Source: Ypsolopha sequella
Taxonomy: Eukaryota; Arthropoda; Insecta; Lepidoptera; Ypsolophidae
Direction: 5' to 3'
Length of the DNA: 64,000 nucleotides
Assembly (NCBI GenBank): GCA_934047225.1
Contig: CAKOHE010000039.1
Location: 1 to 64,000 of the forward strand
Shown here in pieces: positions 30,488 through 42,523 of the stretch. The notes beneath the pieces were generated by a model. It searched no databases and was not told the origin of the DNA. It saw only the letters and a program-made list of their open reading frames with translations. Every line of letters starts with the position of its first letter. The stretch's first letter is position 1. Made by a program: the position numbers and the translations under genes.

Positions 30488-32883
30488 TCTTTTGGCGCGT
30501 GGATGAGAGGGGGCGCCGCTGCGAAACAAAGGATAGGTTTGATACCACGACTAAACCACGCGCCAAGAGCCCTGTGGCTCTGTAGATCTACCGTGAGGAG
30601 TACAAGTACGTAGCATCGATTATGTAAATTTGATAAATAAAATCGATAAATTTGAAACTATAAACTTAATTGCAAAGAAATGGTCACAATTTTTGACACC
30701 AAGTTCATACCTTGCACTAAAGTTACTTGTTACTTCTAACGACTTCAAATTACGTCATACGTGCTACCTTTAACCATAGACGAAAACCAGGAATGTACAA
30801 TGAAAATTAAAAAAAATGTGGTTAAACTTAACTTTTGTAACGTTAGATCGTAATTATATAAGACGTTACATCCGAAGATATTTATATCTAATAGTAACTA
30901 CACTGTTCAATGAACAAGGCATCTAACACGATATACCTATACAGCAGGAAATTTATGAATTTGGATACGGACTTGACTTTCAACGCCTCAGCGCCCGCAG
31001 ATAACCGTTCATAAATTAAAACTTTCGTCAGGTTCCATGAACGCGGCCTTAGACGGCAATTCTGGCACATGCTACAATTTGCGAAGGCTAAAAGCGGGTG
31101 ATTTTTAGAAGCTATTTACACAGAAACGTATCAAGCTTTTAAAATAAAACCCTTTTGCCCGGATTCATTAGCATGTTTTACATGTCTTTTAAGCAGTTTT
31201 ACTTAGGAGTATTATGATCACACGGCATTTATCACGCGACGCTACCAAGCCGTATGAAACATAAAGCGTGTGAAAAATGTTGCGAGAATAGCCACCCTGA
31301 GCTCCCGCGTCACATACATAAAAATAATACAAAACATTTCTTTTTACGGGACAGTCAATTCTCAATTTGGGTAATTGTGTTTAGAAATGTGATTTTTCCA
31401 CTGACCTATTTTATCTGTAGTTAACAAACTAAATAGTTCAACTCTATTGTTTGAATAGAGTCAATTTAAATATATTTTAGGTACGTTCTAATGTTATTTT
31501 AATGTTAAAGAATAGAGTAACAAAAGTGTGCTCGGAAAAACAGTTACGTATTTTTATTTGGTTACCTACGTATTTTTATTTTGTAAATAAATTTGGTCTG
31601 GTAAGTATGTAATCCGATTCTCTTTGAGTTTTCGTTTTTCCAGGCTGACAATCGCAAAAATAAATTATATGTAAAAATGAGCTTTTCAATGATCAAAAGA
31701 AAAAAAAGATTGCTCGTAAAACAGAAATGCGAATAGCTTTATTTCCTCAAAATGTTTTAAGCCCTTGAAAATTCGTTCGGGTTAATTAACGTGTTTGTAA
31801 CAGCACAGTGTAAAAATCATTTTTCAAGTTGTGGTGACAGTGTGCGAGTAGTACAAGGAAAAGAAGTGAGCTAAGTATTGTGTGCGTTTAGCTTTTTTGT
31901 AACAATTGGAACAAGAAAACGCATTTTTTAAGGCAAGTAATTAAATGGATATTTTCTTTTTTAATATTCTGTCAACATGAAAAATCAGCTAAAAGGTTAT
32001 TTTAACAGCAGAATATGTTTTGTCAGGCGTAAGAAGCAAATAAATCAAGTACTTATGGACACTCACCCTAATTTCAGAACGGTCCATCATAACGAATAAA
32101 AATTATTAGAATATAAGTAGATATATTTGTTCAGCTTGATAATGTATATGTTGTATGTAACATTAAGCTAACAGCAACATTAATTTGAATTAGAAAACTA
32201 TTTCGAATCTTATCATGGAAATGGATGGCATTTAGGACGAACTGTTTTGGAAGAATAAATTTTTAAAATTAAACTGAAAATAAAAACAAAATTCAAAAAA
32301 TAATGTAAAACCTTGAAATGAACTTTCAAACAAAAACAAATAATTGAAATAGCTATTGAATTACAGGAATTATGAACTCATGAATCTGTAAGTACATTTC
32401 GGCAATTTCATAGGTAAAGACCTATTATAATAAAATATACTAACGAATACTATGCCACACATTTTACATTTGTAATTTTCACTGGATGACGGAGGCGTAC
32501 AAAAAGAAAAATATATTTCGTATTCATTATAATATTCTTGGAAAATAAAATATGTAGTAGGCTCTTGAGACTTCATTCTCGTATACAAAAATGATTTGTG
32601 TTCAGAAATGTTACTCTATACTACGTCTTTGAAGGCCTGCTCCTCCCACACGAGTGGTCCAAAAACTTACATAAAAATATATGATAGGCATTATAGAGTC
32701 AAAAATAAATTTCAAGTTTTATAAACTGTTTTTCTATTGTAAGTTTTGACAAAAAAAATCGAAAGTCATCGAAAGTTTCACATGATTAACACAAGAATTC
32801 TCTTACTCCTTCCAAACGCCTAAAGCGATTTTAATTATTATTTCACCAAATTATAGGAAATTTTTAGATCTAAAAAATTTAAG
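30488..32883. other. 2.4 kb without a recognised feature
   Basis: AT-rich sequence in which I see no coding block, repeat copy, tandem array or RNA gene. Short open frames here match nothing. It may be intron or intergenic DNA. Confidence 0.4.
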
Positions 32884-33078
32884 TTCAAAATTTTTTTTCC
32901 GTTCATGATGTCCATGTGAAAAGTATTATTTTCTCCTATTTTGCGCTAGCCGGAGACGCAGTGGTTGTCGTAACAGACACTTTTCAAGGCACGCTGAAAT
33001 GAACATTATTTCAATGTCGTTTCCGTTGATATTTGTACCGACACACATCGAGTTGCTTATTTAGCGAGGTCATACGCC
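32884..33078. repeat. Dispersed repeat family A, copy 4 (uninterrupted)
   Basis: A near-identical counterpart of 40-230, ending in CATACGCC then TTAA, where the next element is inserted. It shows the family's normal centre (GGCACGCTGAAATGAAC). Confidence 0.75.
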
Positions 33079-33082
33079 TTAA

Positions 33083-34236
33083 GGCGCTATACGCTCCGAA
33101 AGTACTGCCACTTTTTTTTAAAAATCATTATTTGCTCACTAGAATAATTATTGAAAATCTGCTCAAGTAAATGCGTAAACTGCTGCCGTTAATTCGAGAG
33201 AATGATGACAGATGATATCTCAAAAAAATACTACAAGTCAACAAGAGCTTCTTCACGACAAAAATAAATAAAGGCACGTTAAAAAAATATTAACGGTACA
33301 ACAAATGGGACGAAATAAATCCAAATCATGATTATTTAACTTTTTTTATAAATAAAAACCCTGGAATAGAATATATTATACGATCTTATTATTTGGTAAG
33401 GTATATCAGTTTTATAATACGACAACACTGCCTTACACCGCAGATATTATAAACCTTTTTCTGAAATGTCGATTCAAAAAGTCGAGGATTCATACTGCAG
33501 GCATTATGGTTGCTGATTTGACAGAAATAACTTGACAGTATCGCTAATAGACAACTTTTCGCCAAAAATAATATTTTATGCGCTTTTTTTTAACTTTTAT
33601 GTAGAAATTGAGTCAGCTGATTCATTAAGTTTTGTACTAGGAAGTGGAAAATATATACGACAAAAAAACTTTTTATTAACAAATGGGACCTTTTAACGAT
33701 ATACAATCTACCCTAAAATCATCATGATAAATATAAAATATTGAAATGCAAAATAGTAAAAAAAAGGTTTTATCCCCTGACATTTGCAAACGTCACCATT
33801 CTCTCGAATGAACGGCCGGAGTTTAGATAAAACAATGAACTATTTTTAAATAGCATACTTTTCATAGACAACGTCTTTATAGAATTAAATGAGACTTGAG
33901 GATAATTCATGACTTATTTCACTCGCCCAGGTGAAGGCAGTCTATATCTGCTGAAACTGGTCGGCTTTCCCGACCATAACACGTTTTGAGGTGAGCCGCT
34001 TTTATATAAATCGACAACGTCTTTGATGAGCTAAAATTTTAAGTTATGCCAAAAGCGGTGGTTTTTATCACTTTAGCTCATCAAAGACGTTGTCTATGAC
34101 AACTATGCTGTTTAAAAATAGTTCATTGCTATATCTATACATTTACTCGAGCAGATTTTGAATATTTATTCTAGTAAGTATAAGTAAATAATTATTTTAT
34201 TTATAAAGTGGCAGCACTTTCACAGCTTATAGCGCC
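33083..34236. mobile_element. 1.15-kb TTAA-flanked element with about 100-bp inverted ends
   Basis: TTAA at 33079-33082 and 34237-34240 border ends GGCGCTATACGCTCCGAAAG and, inverted, GGCGCTATAAGCTGTGAAAG. Similarity between the arms goes on through CTGCCACTTT, TACTAGAATAA and ATCTGCTCGAGTAAATG. An inner palindrome (AGACAACGTCTTTGATGAGC, 34013-34096) lies near the right arm. No transposase frame; piggyBac-type target by signature. Confidence 0.75.
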
Positions 34237-34240
34237 TTAA

Positions 34241-34360
34241 GGCGATATGCGAAAAAATACGGGTGTTTCTTTTCTGTGTATTTCATGACATACACGGAAA
34301 ATAATTACCAGTTTCTGGTATATTCATTTTAACTATATAATCTAGGGTTAAAAAGAAGTT
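34241..34360. mobile_element. Fragment of another TTAA element
   Basis: GGCGATATGCGAAAAAATAC to CTATATAATCTAGGG matches the inverted right end of the element at 8996-9411. It shares the TTAA at 34237-34240 with the neighbouring element, so one element inserted exactly at the end of the other. Confidence 0.55.
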
Positions 34361-34419
34361 TTATTAGCATTCATAACATAACACCACGAGTAACATTACA
34401 AGTTACTGACCAGAACACG

Positions 34420-34560
34420 GCAATAACCACTTTTAAAATTTGAACGATTGCCAGTAAAAATACAATAGTACATTGTTCACCGAGGGAAGAAAGGGGAATC
34501 GCACTTTCTCCCGAGTGATACATAGTGCTTTATACTACACCTGCGAGGAAATAGTATAAT
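34420..34560 (-). repeat. Dispersed repeat shared with 12400-12515
   Basis: Reverse-oriented copy containing TGATACATAGTGCTTTATAC and AATAGTACATTGTTCACCGA. The other copy has about 30 extra bases. Non-coding. Confidence 0.55.
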
Positions 34561-34600
34561 TTTACTTTTAATCAAGATACAATAAAAGAAACCGACTGAC

Positions 34601-34722
34601 TTGCGTGCTGTTGCGGCACCGACCAGTCAATGACCTCAGCGACAGGGACAGGCGGTGCGGTGGGGGGCGCCGCGCTTCCACGACGGATGGTCCGAGCTGC
34701 GGTCATTCTCTCCTTGACCTTA
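34601..34722 (-). CDS. Unassigned GC-rich exon-like block
   Basis: On the minus strand an open frame includes SKVKERMTAARTIRRGS, AAPPTAPPVPVAEVIDW and SVPQQHAS. It is markedly GC-rich between AT-rich flanks. A possible acceptor TTCTAG ends at 34723, and possible donors are GTCAGT (34600 down) or a rarer GC-type GCAAGT (34604 down). The start is uncertain because TAGTAAGGTC is duplicated there. I do not recognise the protein. It could be an internal exon, or a first coding exon starting at the methionine of ERMTAAR. It could belong to the CISD gene's neighbour or to another minus-strand gene. Confidence 0.4.
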
Positions 34723-35628
34723 CTAGAAGACCTTACTAGACGAACACTTGCGACAAATTTAAATGTTATTGTTATCAGTATCAGCACCTGTCTTTATAAC
34801 AAAGTATAAAATACATCGTTTCTCATTTCTACACACCTATATCTATTAATCAACGGGAACGAGGATTAACCAGTGCGATTGTCACTTTTTATTTCCTTCT
34901 TATTTTTTATTATGTGCAGGAAAAGCAAGTGGCCAGTATCATTTTTCGAGTTTTATGTACGAGTTCGCAAAATAATACTGGCCACTTGGCCACTTGCTCA
35001 TTCTTTATATTATTTAAAAAAAAAACAGCACGTTAACAATGGATTTGCATATACTTTTTCTGCCCGCTCAAGCACGTTAACAATGAATTTTCATACACTT
35101 TTGCCGCCCGCATATTTGTATGACAGTAATGAGGTATTTTCTGCATCGTTTTCAACAAAGAAAGAAGGTACTTTCCGAGCAGGTGTAGTACAAATAACAT
35201 TGATTCTATACGGGACATGAATAACAATGTCAGAAGACTTTCAACTTCAATACAGAGAAGAAAAAGACATGAATGAGACAGGAAAAGTCGGCGTCGCAAC
35301 GCGAACTTGGCTCCAAACAGCGTGAGAATGTGCCAAGTTCTAAACTGTTGGACAGAAACCAAGAGCATAACTTCATATCTACACTAAGCATTTTTAAAAC
35401 ATGTGGAACTTTGTAAGTTCTTCCGGATTTTCATAATCATTATTAATACCTACGAGAAAGTTGGAGCTGCAACGCCGTTGCAATGCGACATCTTTTAAGA
35501 GGATGGCATACCGTAGCAACTTTTTTTATTACCTGCCCAGCACAATAAGTCTAATGGCAAAGACCTTATTTGCTTATTATAGAGGCGATTATATGTTGGC
35601 TCTTTGGCCTCTTGTTATGCAACTAGTG
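34723..35628. other. Non-coding region with a small palindrome and a duplication
   Basis: At 34924-34996 AGCAAGTGGCCAGTAT is inverted as ATACTGGCCACTTG. At 35029-35072 and 35073-35114 a block starting GCACGTTAACAATG is tandemly duplicated with differences. No gene is supported. Confidence 0.5.
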
Positions 35629-35900
35629 ATCACGCAGCGAAACCACAAATTGGTGTGTTTTTAGCTAATACTGAAATATTTTGTAGGAAAAAATAATGGC
35701 TTGAGGTAACATCCCTTCATATTTCTATTGCCCATTTTATAAAAAAAATCAAGTTGATCTCTTAACCGCGTCTTTGTAACGAACGTTTGAAAACCAAAAA
35801 AGAGAGGGTGGAAAACTTTTTCTTTTTTTGTAGGTGGAATCCCTAGATAAAAGATCGATAAATCAAATATATTTTCTTCAATATGAGGAAAGACCCAGTT
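35629..35900. repeat. Dispersed repeat shared with 9925-10190
   Basis: It starts ATCACGCAGCGAAACCAC and contains TAGCTAATACTGAAATATTTT and TTCATATTTCTATTGCCC. Similarity fades downstream. Non-coding. Confidence 0.55.
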
Positions 35901-36959
35901 TCTTCCAATGAACCCTTGAAAACCTGGTGTTGTTGATGTTCTAGCGTCAGTTGTCCCGTTAAAGTTACATTTGTTCTTATTTTGTAGATTATGGTAGTTA
36001 CTTCATCGTAGCATTTAGATTATGACTGTACTTGCTGATATCAGTTAGACCAAAGGTATGTTCTAATGGATGAGTATAGTTTGGAGTTTGGCCAAGTATT
36101 TTTATTTGGGAAATAATAAAACGAGCGAATAAAAAAAACCAAGCGACTGATGATGAGATACTGTTTTAATAACTTGAGCGATATGAACTTGAGTATGCTA
36201 AAAATTAACTAAACTGAAGATGAATATTGATTAATAATAAAATCCAGATCGAGTTTACAAAAAGTGAGCTGTAATTAACCCATTTTGCACACAACAATTC
36301 TAAGCGTGCGACTTAATTACTAAGTGAGTGACTAGAAATACAGAGAGGCAACTTCAATATTAAAATAGAGACGATTTTTAAAGATATAAAACATAAAATG
36401 CTGCTCACTATTAATAAATCATTTGCCAATAGTTAATTATTGATCGGGCGAATAAAAATATAACTAGCAACTTCAAGTATCCGAAATAAATACCAAAGTG
36501 TGCGACTAAAAATATTGAGTGTGCGAATTTAAAGTATGAAATCGAAAATATTACACCAAAAGTCAAAAAATAGGTGCAACGACGAACGAAGCGAGGAGGA
36601 GCGTGTTCGGTTTAAATGTAAGACAAAATAAGGAGCCAAGCGAAGCGGAGCGAAACTAAATTGTCACTCAAATTCGTATTTTCAAGTCGCCGTTTTCAAC
36701 ATTTTTATTTGCCCACAGTCTTTCGCCCACTTATTATTTTAGTACGCTATATTCAGTATTTTTGACACATAAATATGAATTTAAAATACTAACCTTTGCC
36801 AAATATTGAAAAAATGCTGGACATTATGTTGACACCCAAACAAATATCAGGTCACTCAAATATTATGAAGGTTCTCATTTTGTAATTTAAGTAACTCAAA
36901 TGAATGTTTTTAAGTTGCTGTTCTATTGATGTCTCGTTACTCGCAGTCAGTCGCTCACT
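35901..36959. other. AT-rich region with recurring GCGACT/GCGAAT motifs
   Basis: Short motifs such as AGCGACTGATGATG, GTGCGACTAAAAATA and GCGAATAAAAAT recur irregularly, and a GCGAAGCGGAGCGAAA stretch lies near 36640. This looks like a decayed interspersed repeat. No gene is supported. Confidence 0.4.
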
Positions 36960-37640
36960 TAGTGATTAGGCACATGCAATTTTTAATGGTTTTTCAGGGT
37001 TTGCTCGGAATAGATGCAATTAAATATGGCAAAAATATATTTTATTTCAATAAGCTTTTTAATACCTACAATTAGAAATCCATATTGTATTTTTATAAAA
37101 TATTTTTTAAAATTTATTTTGCTTCTTTTTTTTCTCATTTGTGCTCAATTTTTTTTAATCGCTATAGTTTTTCTTTAATTGGCGAGTTATGATCTATAAA
37201 TCAACAATTTTTTCACGTTTTTCGGTTTACCAGTTTCGGAGATAGGGGGGGGGGGGGGGCATAGATATTTTTTTAGTTTTTTTAAAGATATCTCGAAACC
37301 AGTGCCAGTAAATATAGTAAAACTATATATTTTTACAATTAACATTTAAATATCTACAAATTGATGTCCATATTGTATTTTTAGGATAATATTTTTTGTT
37401 TTTCTCACTTTTATTTTGGAAATATTTTGAACAAATTCAAAATTTTCTTATTTTTTTTTACACCGTCATATTATGTGGGCAAATTAATGCTATTTTGTGC
37501 CAAGTTTCGTGTCTTTAACTTTAACGGTGCTAACGTTATGAGGCTGTGACATACGGACGGACGGACAACGGAGTCTCACCATAAAGGTTCCTTTGTACCT
37601 TTTACCTTTTAGGTACTAAGGAACCCTAAAAAAAGATGAT
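36960..37640 (+). repeat. Family F, long variant
   Basis: The body contains GGTTTTTCAGGGTTTGC, TTTTTCGGTTTACCAG and a run of about 17 G (37243-37259); the end carries ACGGACGGACGGACAACGG and AAGGAACCCTAAAA. Within it the sequence from CAGTTTCGGAGATA to AATATAGTAAAACTAT is partly a second copy of the preceding part. Non-coding. Confidence 0.55.
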
Positions 37641-38275
37641 AAAACATCCGCACTATTCTAAGTATAGAGCACCCTTTCAGAAGGTAGGCAAATAAAACTT
37701 AGATCGTAATAGGTAAGTGCCCTCTTACATGGAAACTTGGATTGAAATTACCCGGGTCCCTTGGACACACGGTAGAATGATTTGCTGTCTGTGACTTGAG
37801 GAAGAAAATTTTTGAGAACTTTACTTTCAACGACATTTTCCTTCTTTTCAATTTTGTATAAAGTGGAAAACATAAGGTTAAGGAGATGTTTTCTACAGAG
37901 CCAATTTTTGTAATTAAATATCAACGTGAAGCAGTTAGGTAAGTAAAAACTGTAAAACCTTTAGTATTATTTTTATAAAATGTATATACATATGTACTTT
38001 TATATACTTTGGACCCTCCTTTTAAGCTAATAAAACCTGTATTAAAAGTGACCGCTCTTCTCTTATTGTTATATGGTTCTTTTGCTGTTAGTAGGTATAT
38101 TAGTCAAATTTTTAACAATAAAAAACCCTTTCTTTTTTCAAGGAGAAAGGGTGTTAGTGTTAGGGTGTATGTATGTGCGAGGATGTATGTACATTTACGT
38201 GAGTTGTATATATTTGTAGTATACGATATATGTGTATGTACGAACATAATAATATATACCTAAATATATATTTAT
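37641..38275. other. No recognised feature
   Basis: AT-rich, with short GTATGTATGTGC-like runs near 38165-38250. No gene or repeat copy is supported. Confidence 0.4.
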
Positions 38276-38576
38276 TTTTTAGGGTTCCGTACCCTAGGGG
38301 TAACCAACGGGACCCTATTACTAAGACTCCGCTGTCCGTCTGTCTGTCCGTCTGTCACCAGGCTGTATCTCATGAACCGTGATAGTTAGACAGTTGAAAT
38401 TTTCACAGATGATGAATTTCTGTTGCCGCTATAACAACAAATACTAAAAAACAGAATAAAATAAATACTTAAGGGGGCTCCCATATAATAGACATGTCTT
38501 TTTTTGCCGTTTTTATAGATAATGCTACGGAAATCTACGTGCGCGAGTCAGACTCGCACTTGGCCGGTTTTAAACA
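38276..38576 (-). repeat. Family F, reverse copy
   Basis: It runs from AGGGTTCCGTACCCTAGGGG through CTGTCCGTCTGTCTGTCCG and TTGCCGCTATAACAAC to GACTCGCACTTGGCCGGTTT, the reverse complement order of 13832-14118. Confidence 0.8.
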
Positions 38577-38993
38577 TCTTATTAATCTTATGTAGGTAAT
38601 TCTTGAGCATAAATTATAGAGGTACTTACATATTTTAATTTAGATACAAATACAAATAATTGATAATTTATATTAAAAATCAGACTTCACATAACTAGGA
38701 TAGGTAGAAAAGATAATGAGCCAGTTTTTTAAAAGTATCGTCATTTAAAATTTAGAATTGACTCTTATTACTAAGAGCATAAAGTTCAAGTTGAGCAATA
38801 AAGTTTATTGTATCTGTTTGTGATTTTGAAATGTCTCGATTCCGTGTGTTTACATGTCGCAACCAAAAGCTAGCTTCAGCTCAGGATATCAAGATATTAA
38901 AAGGAAAAATGGATTTTAAAAAAAACGTACTCGTTAATACTAGGCTCCATACAAAAATCTGTCTGTTTTGGCCTTCTATACAGGTTGTTAATG
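38577..38993. other. No recognised feature
   Basis: AT-rich non-coding DNA up to the TTAA of the next element. Confidence 0.4.
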
Positions 38994-38997
38994 TTAA

Positions 38998-39228
38998 GAT
39001 GAAGTTGCGAAATCCGGAAACTGGCGATAGTACTTTATAGATTTTTAATATATACGAACAACATTTCGCGAAAAAATTTGAGAAATCGAGAAAAAAAAAC
39101 AGTTGCTTCATACATTTTGTTCTATGGAACAACTGTTTTTTTTCGCGATTCGAAGTTTGGTTCCATAGTAAAAGTTGTTCGTATGGAGGAGTATACTATC
39201 GCCAGTTTCCGGCTTCCGCAACTTCATC
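38998..39228. mobile_element. Complete TTAA-type MITE
   Basis: TTAA at 38994-38997 and 39229-39232 flank 231 bp with ends GATGAAGTTGCGAAATCCGG and, inverted, GATGAAGTTGCGGAAGCCGG. Arms continue through AAACTGGCGATAGTA. The interior has A- and T-runs and no frame. Degraded relatives are at 231-422 and 27908-27935. Confidence 0.85.
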
Positions 39229-39315
39229 TTAACACCCAGTACAGAAGCGTGAAAAAAAATTGCAGTAAGTTCGTACGTAATTATTGTCTTTCTGCTTGAA
39301 AAAACGCTCCTGCAC

Positions 39316-39472
39316 TCGTAGCACAGTGTTTAATCACGCGCGACGCCACTTAGTTGAATCACAAGTGCGAGGGGAGTGACACGATGTTTTTTGCGATTAA
39401 ACAGCATGTCACGCTCCTCGCACCTGTGATTCAACTGAGTGGCATCGCGCGCGATTAAACACTGTGCTACGA
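39316..39472. repeat. Hairpin with about 72-bp arms
   Basis: TCGTAGCACAGTGTTTAATC at the left is the complement of the right end, and the arms match through CACGCGCGACGCCACT and TTGAATCACA to GTGACA, with a handful of mismatches and a short loop. Non-coding. Confidence 0.85.
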
Positions 39473-41039
39473 GGCCAGATTCACTTTAAAAGTAGATATA
39501 TACTACCATTGCCGTAAAAAAAAGGCGGACAAAGTCGCACGCAGCTAAGCAACTAGTGACAGCAATGGCGGCGCGGGGCGGTTTGTAAATATGTGAGTGG
39601 ACTTACTGTGGAAATTGGCATACTATGAAGCAATGTGTGCGTGCCAAGCTCGTCCGTAGAAGCGGATCGGCATACTATAGGTGCTTCAGTAATTGTTGGT
39701 TAGCGAAACTCCGTCCGCCTTTTTTTTACGTCAATGTGTACAACACACAACACTTTGAAACAGCTTTAACTTTTTTTTATTTAGAAAAATGCGCCTGTAT
39801 AGTACGACTCACCAAACGATGTGTCAGTGCCAGTAATAAATTAGTTCACGAATGGAGCCTTTTAAGTGCCAAATAGTTGACGCTTACAAAGTCGGTGACA
39901 AAAAATAATGTAAAGCTAACTTATTTTTTTTTTAAATTTGCGAATGGAGGTACTAACATAGCGCCTAAAATTAGTTTTCGTTTAGTATGCTGCCATTCTT
40001 CTTCTAATTCCTTAGTTCGAAGCTGTTGCGAACGCTAAAACAAATATATTTCAATCTTACTTAAGGGTCTATTCTCCGGAAATGTAGCAATATGTTAAGA
40101 AATAATTATAACCGCCAAAATACAACTTTTATCTAAGAGCAATGTATGTATACCGACAGTTTACTGAACGTATTTTAATGATATTATGGCAGCTTCAAAA
40201 CAATTAGATTTTCTATAAAAGTGAAGTTTGAAATAAATTATAAAAAAATTCCAAAAGTTTTATTTAGGCTACTATAATTATTTCTTAATATGTTGTTACA
40301 AATTGACACTTAACTCCTATACTCATTTATTCCAGCATTAAACATAGACGGCGTAAGTTGTTTTCTTTTTGTTTGTGGCTGCGAAACTTTTTATTTTTTT
40401 ATAATGTTTTTGAACATGGTTACACCGTGCGTTGTAGCTCATTTAAAAATTAAAAAAACTAAGGAATCGCATGCATACAAAAAACGAAGTGATTATAGCT
40501 AACTAACCTACACGCCTTAATTTTTTGTCAGAAAACAATGTTCTGACCATAGACTAATAAATACAAGAAGACCTACAAGCGTCTTACATTCAACCGTAAC
40601 TTGATTTTTAGTTCAAATGTTGCAGCAAGATGGAGCTACTAGTTCAAAACAACCGAATTCACGGCTAATTGGAAATGACTTTCTTTCCTAGTAAAGGTAT
40701 TTTTTCATTTTTTTCATGTTTAGGGGATTTTTTGGGTTTTAAAAGTATTTAGGGTATTGTTTAGGGGAAATTTATTTGGACCGAATTTTGGGTTTAGGAT
40801 GCAAATATCTGAACGTGGTGTGCAGTTCTCTATCGCTAGCGTCAACAATAGATATTTTTTGTTAGACATTTTTCTGTTTTGACTTTGATTCTTTAAAAAT
40901 GGATGCTATTCATGACTGTTTTAAAGTTACTGAAATACTTGTAGTTAAATAAACTGATAAACTTTATAGATAAATCAATAATAGTTAACCATAAGTTGTG
41001 TTTTACTTCTAATTTGAATGTTTAGGGGAAAAAAGGCTG
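39473..41039. other. Non-coding region, one weak inverted repeat
   Basis: CGTAAAAAAAAGGCGGAC (about 39511) and its complement (about 39710) bracket 200 bases and may be a decayed MITE. The remainder to 41039 shows no supported feature. Confidence 0.45.
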
Positions 41040-41640
41040 GAAAGTTTCAAGGAGTTAGGGTTATACAATATGGGTATCAAATTGTAGATATTGAAGTTTA
41101 TTGTAAAAATATATACTTTTATTGTATTTACTGGTACTGGTTTCGAGAAATCTTTAAAAAACCACAAAAATATGTATGTCCATCCCATCATCTCTGACAC
41201 TGGTAGCCCGAAAAATATGAAAAAAAAATCGATTACAGATCATAACTGGCCAATTACAGGAAAACTAAAGCGATATAAAAAAAGTTGAGCACAAACGAGA
41301 AATATTAAAAAAATGTAAAAAAAATTAAAAAAAAATTATGCAAATACAATATTGGTATTAAAAAGCTGATTGTAAAAATATATAATTTAGCTATACATAT
41401 TTAATTGCATCTAGTTCGAGAAATCCTAGAAAAACCATAAAAAATGCATCCGAAGGGGGCTTTTATCTCCAAAACCGGTGGATCGAAAAATATGAAAAAA
41501 ATATGGTAATATGTGTGAACATAAATATTGGAAAAATAAAGCGGTTGAGAAATTCACGAAAAAGAATTACAAAATTAAATTTGTCATCCACAATACGGAA
41601 CCCTAGGTACGCGAGTCTGACTAAACCAAGTTATGCAATG
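41040..41640 (-). repeat. Family F, long variant, reverse copy
   Basis: It contains GGTTTCGAGAAATCTTTAA, GCCCGAAAAATATGAAAA and, again, AGTTCGAGAAATCCTAGA and GGATCGAAAAATATGAAAA, so the body is internally duplicated as in 36960-37640. It ends CGGAACCCTAGGTACGCGAG. Non-coding. Confidence 0.55.
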
Positions 41641-42523
41641 TGTAAGGTCATTTGAAGTTGTGCAGTTACCTAGCATTCATACGGCCGCTTACGCATACCT
41701 ACTGTAACATTCCACATGGTATGCTGTCATTGGGTATCACTAAAATGGACAATTATTATGTACTTATTCATAATAAACATACAGATGATGTATGAACCTT
41801 TATACTTAGAAGTTTCGGTAAATTGGCAACATTCCAAACTGAGACGGAACCAACCACAGGTCGAAGGGTCCACTAAAACTCATGTGCTTAGATGAATAAT
41901 CAACCTAAAGTAAAGGAAATATTGAATGATTGAACCATTAAGGGTTTCACCTTCCCTTGTAACTCTAAACATCATTGTGACAAAATGTTCATGCTGCTCA
42001 TTATTTCATTAAGATCTTAAAAAGCATAGTATTGTTGTGTAGCAAACAATATGGCGGCTGGAATTCGAATGTTCTTGAAAGATTCAAAAATTCTCAGAAC
42101 TACACGTGGCATGTTCAAACCGCGGCGGAGAAATTTAATCTGTAGGCGCGAAAACAAATTGTAACTAAAATTGAACTTTGGGTTAAGGGGGAAAGAGGCT
42201 AAAATATATTCAGCAATTAATGATAGAAGAACTGGTTATAACAAGTTCGTTGTGGAGAGGCAGAGAAATGGTTAGTGTGACGTAATATCGTACGATTTGG
42301 AGCGGCGTCGGCTAGCCAATAGAAAGACATCTAGATAATAAGATAATAGATATTAATAATAGATAATTTTTAATTTATTAGATATTCATTGCGGGCTTGT
42401 CAGAGGCAAGTTTCTCTTTGAATCACGATTTGTTGATAAAGTATTAAAGTCGTTTCGTAGTCTTCAGTAAATTAAATATAGGTTTCGAAGCTAGTTTGGG
42501 GTTGCTGGGGTGGGTAGCATGGG
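41641..42523. other. No recognised feature
   Basis: AT-rich non-coding DNA left of the Gypsy element. A run of TAGATAATA-like motifs lies near 42330-42370. Confidence 0.4.
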
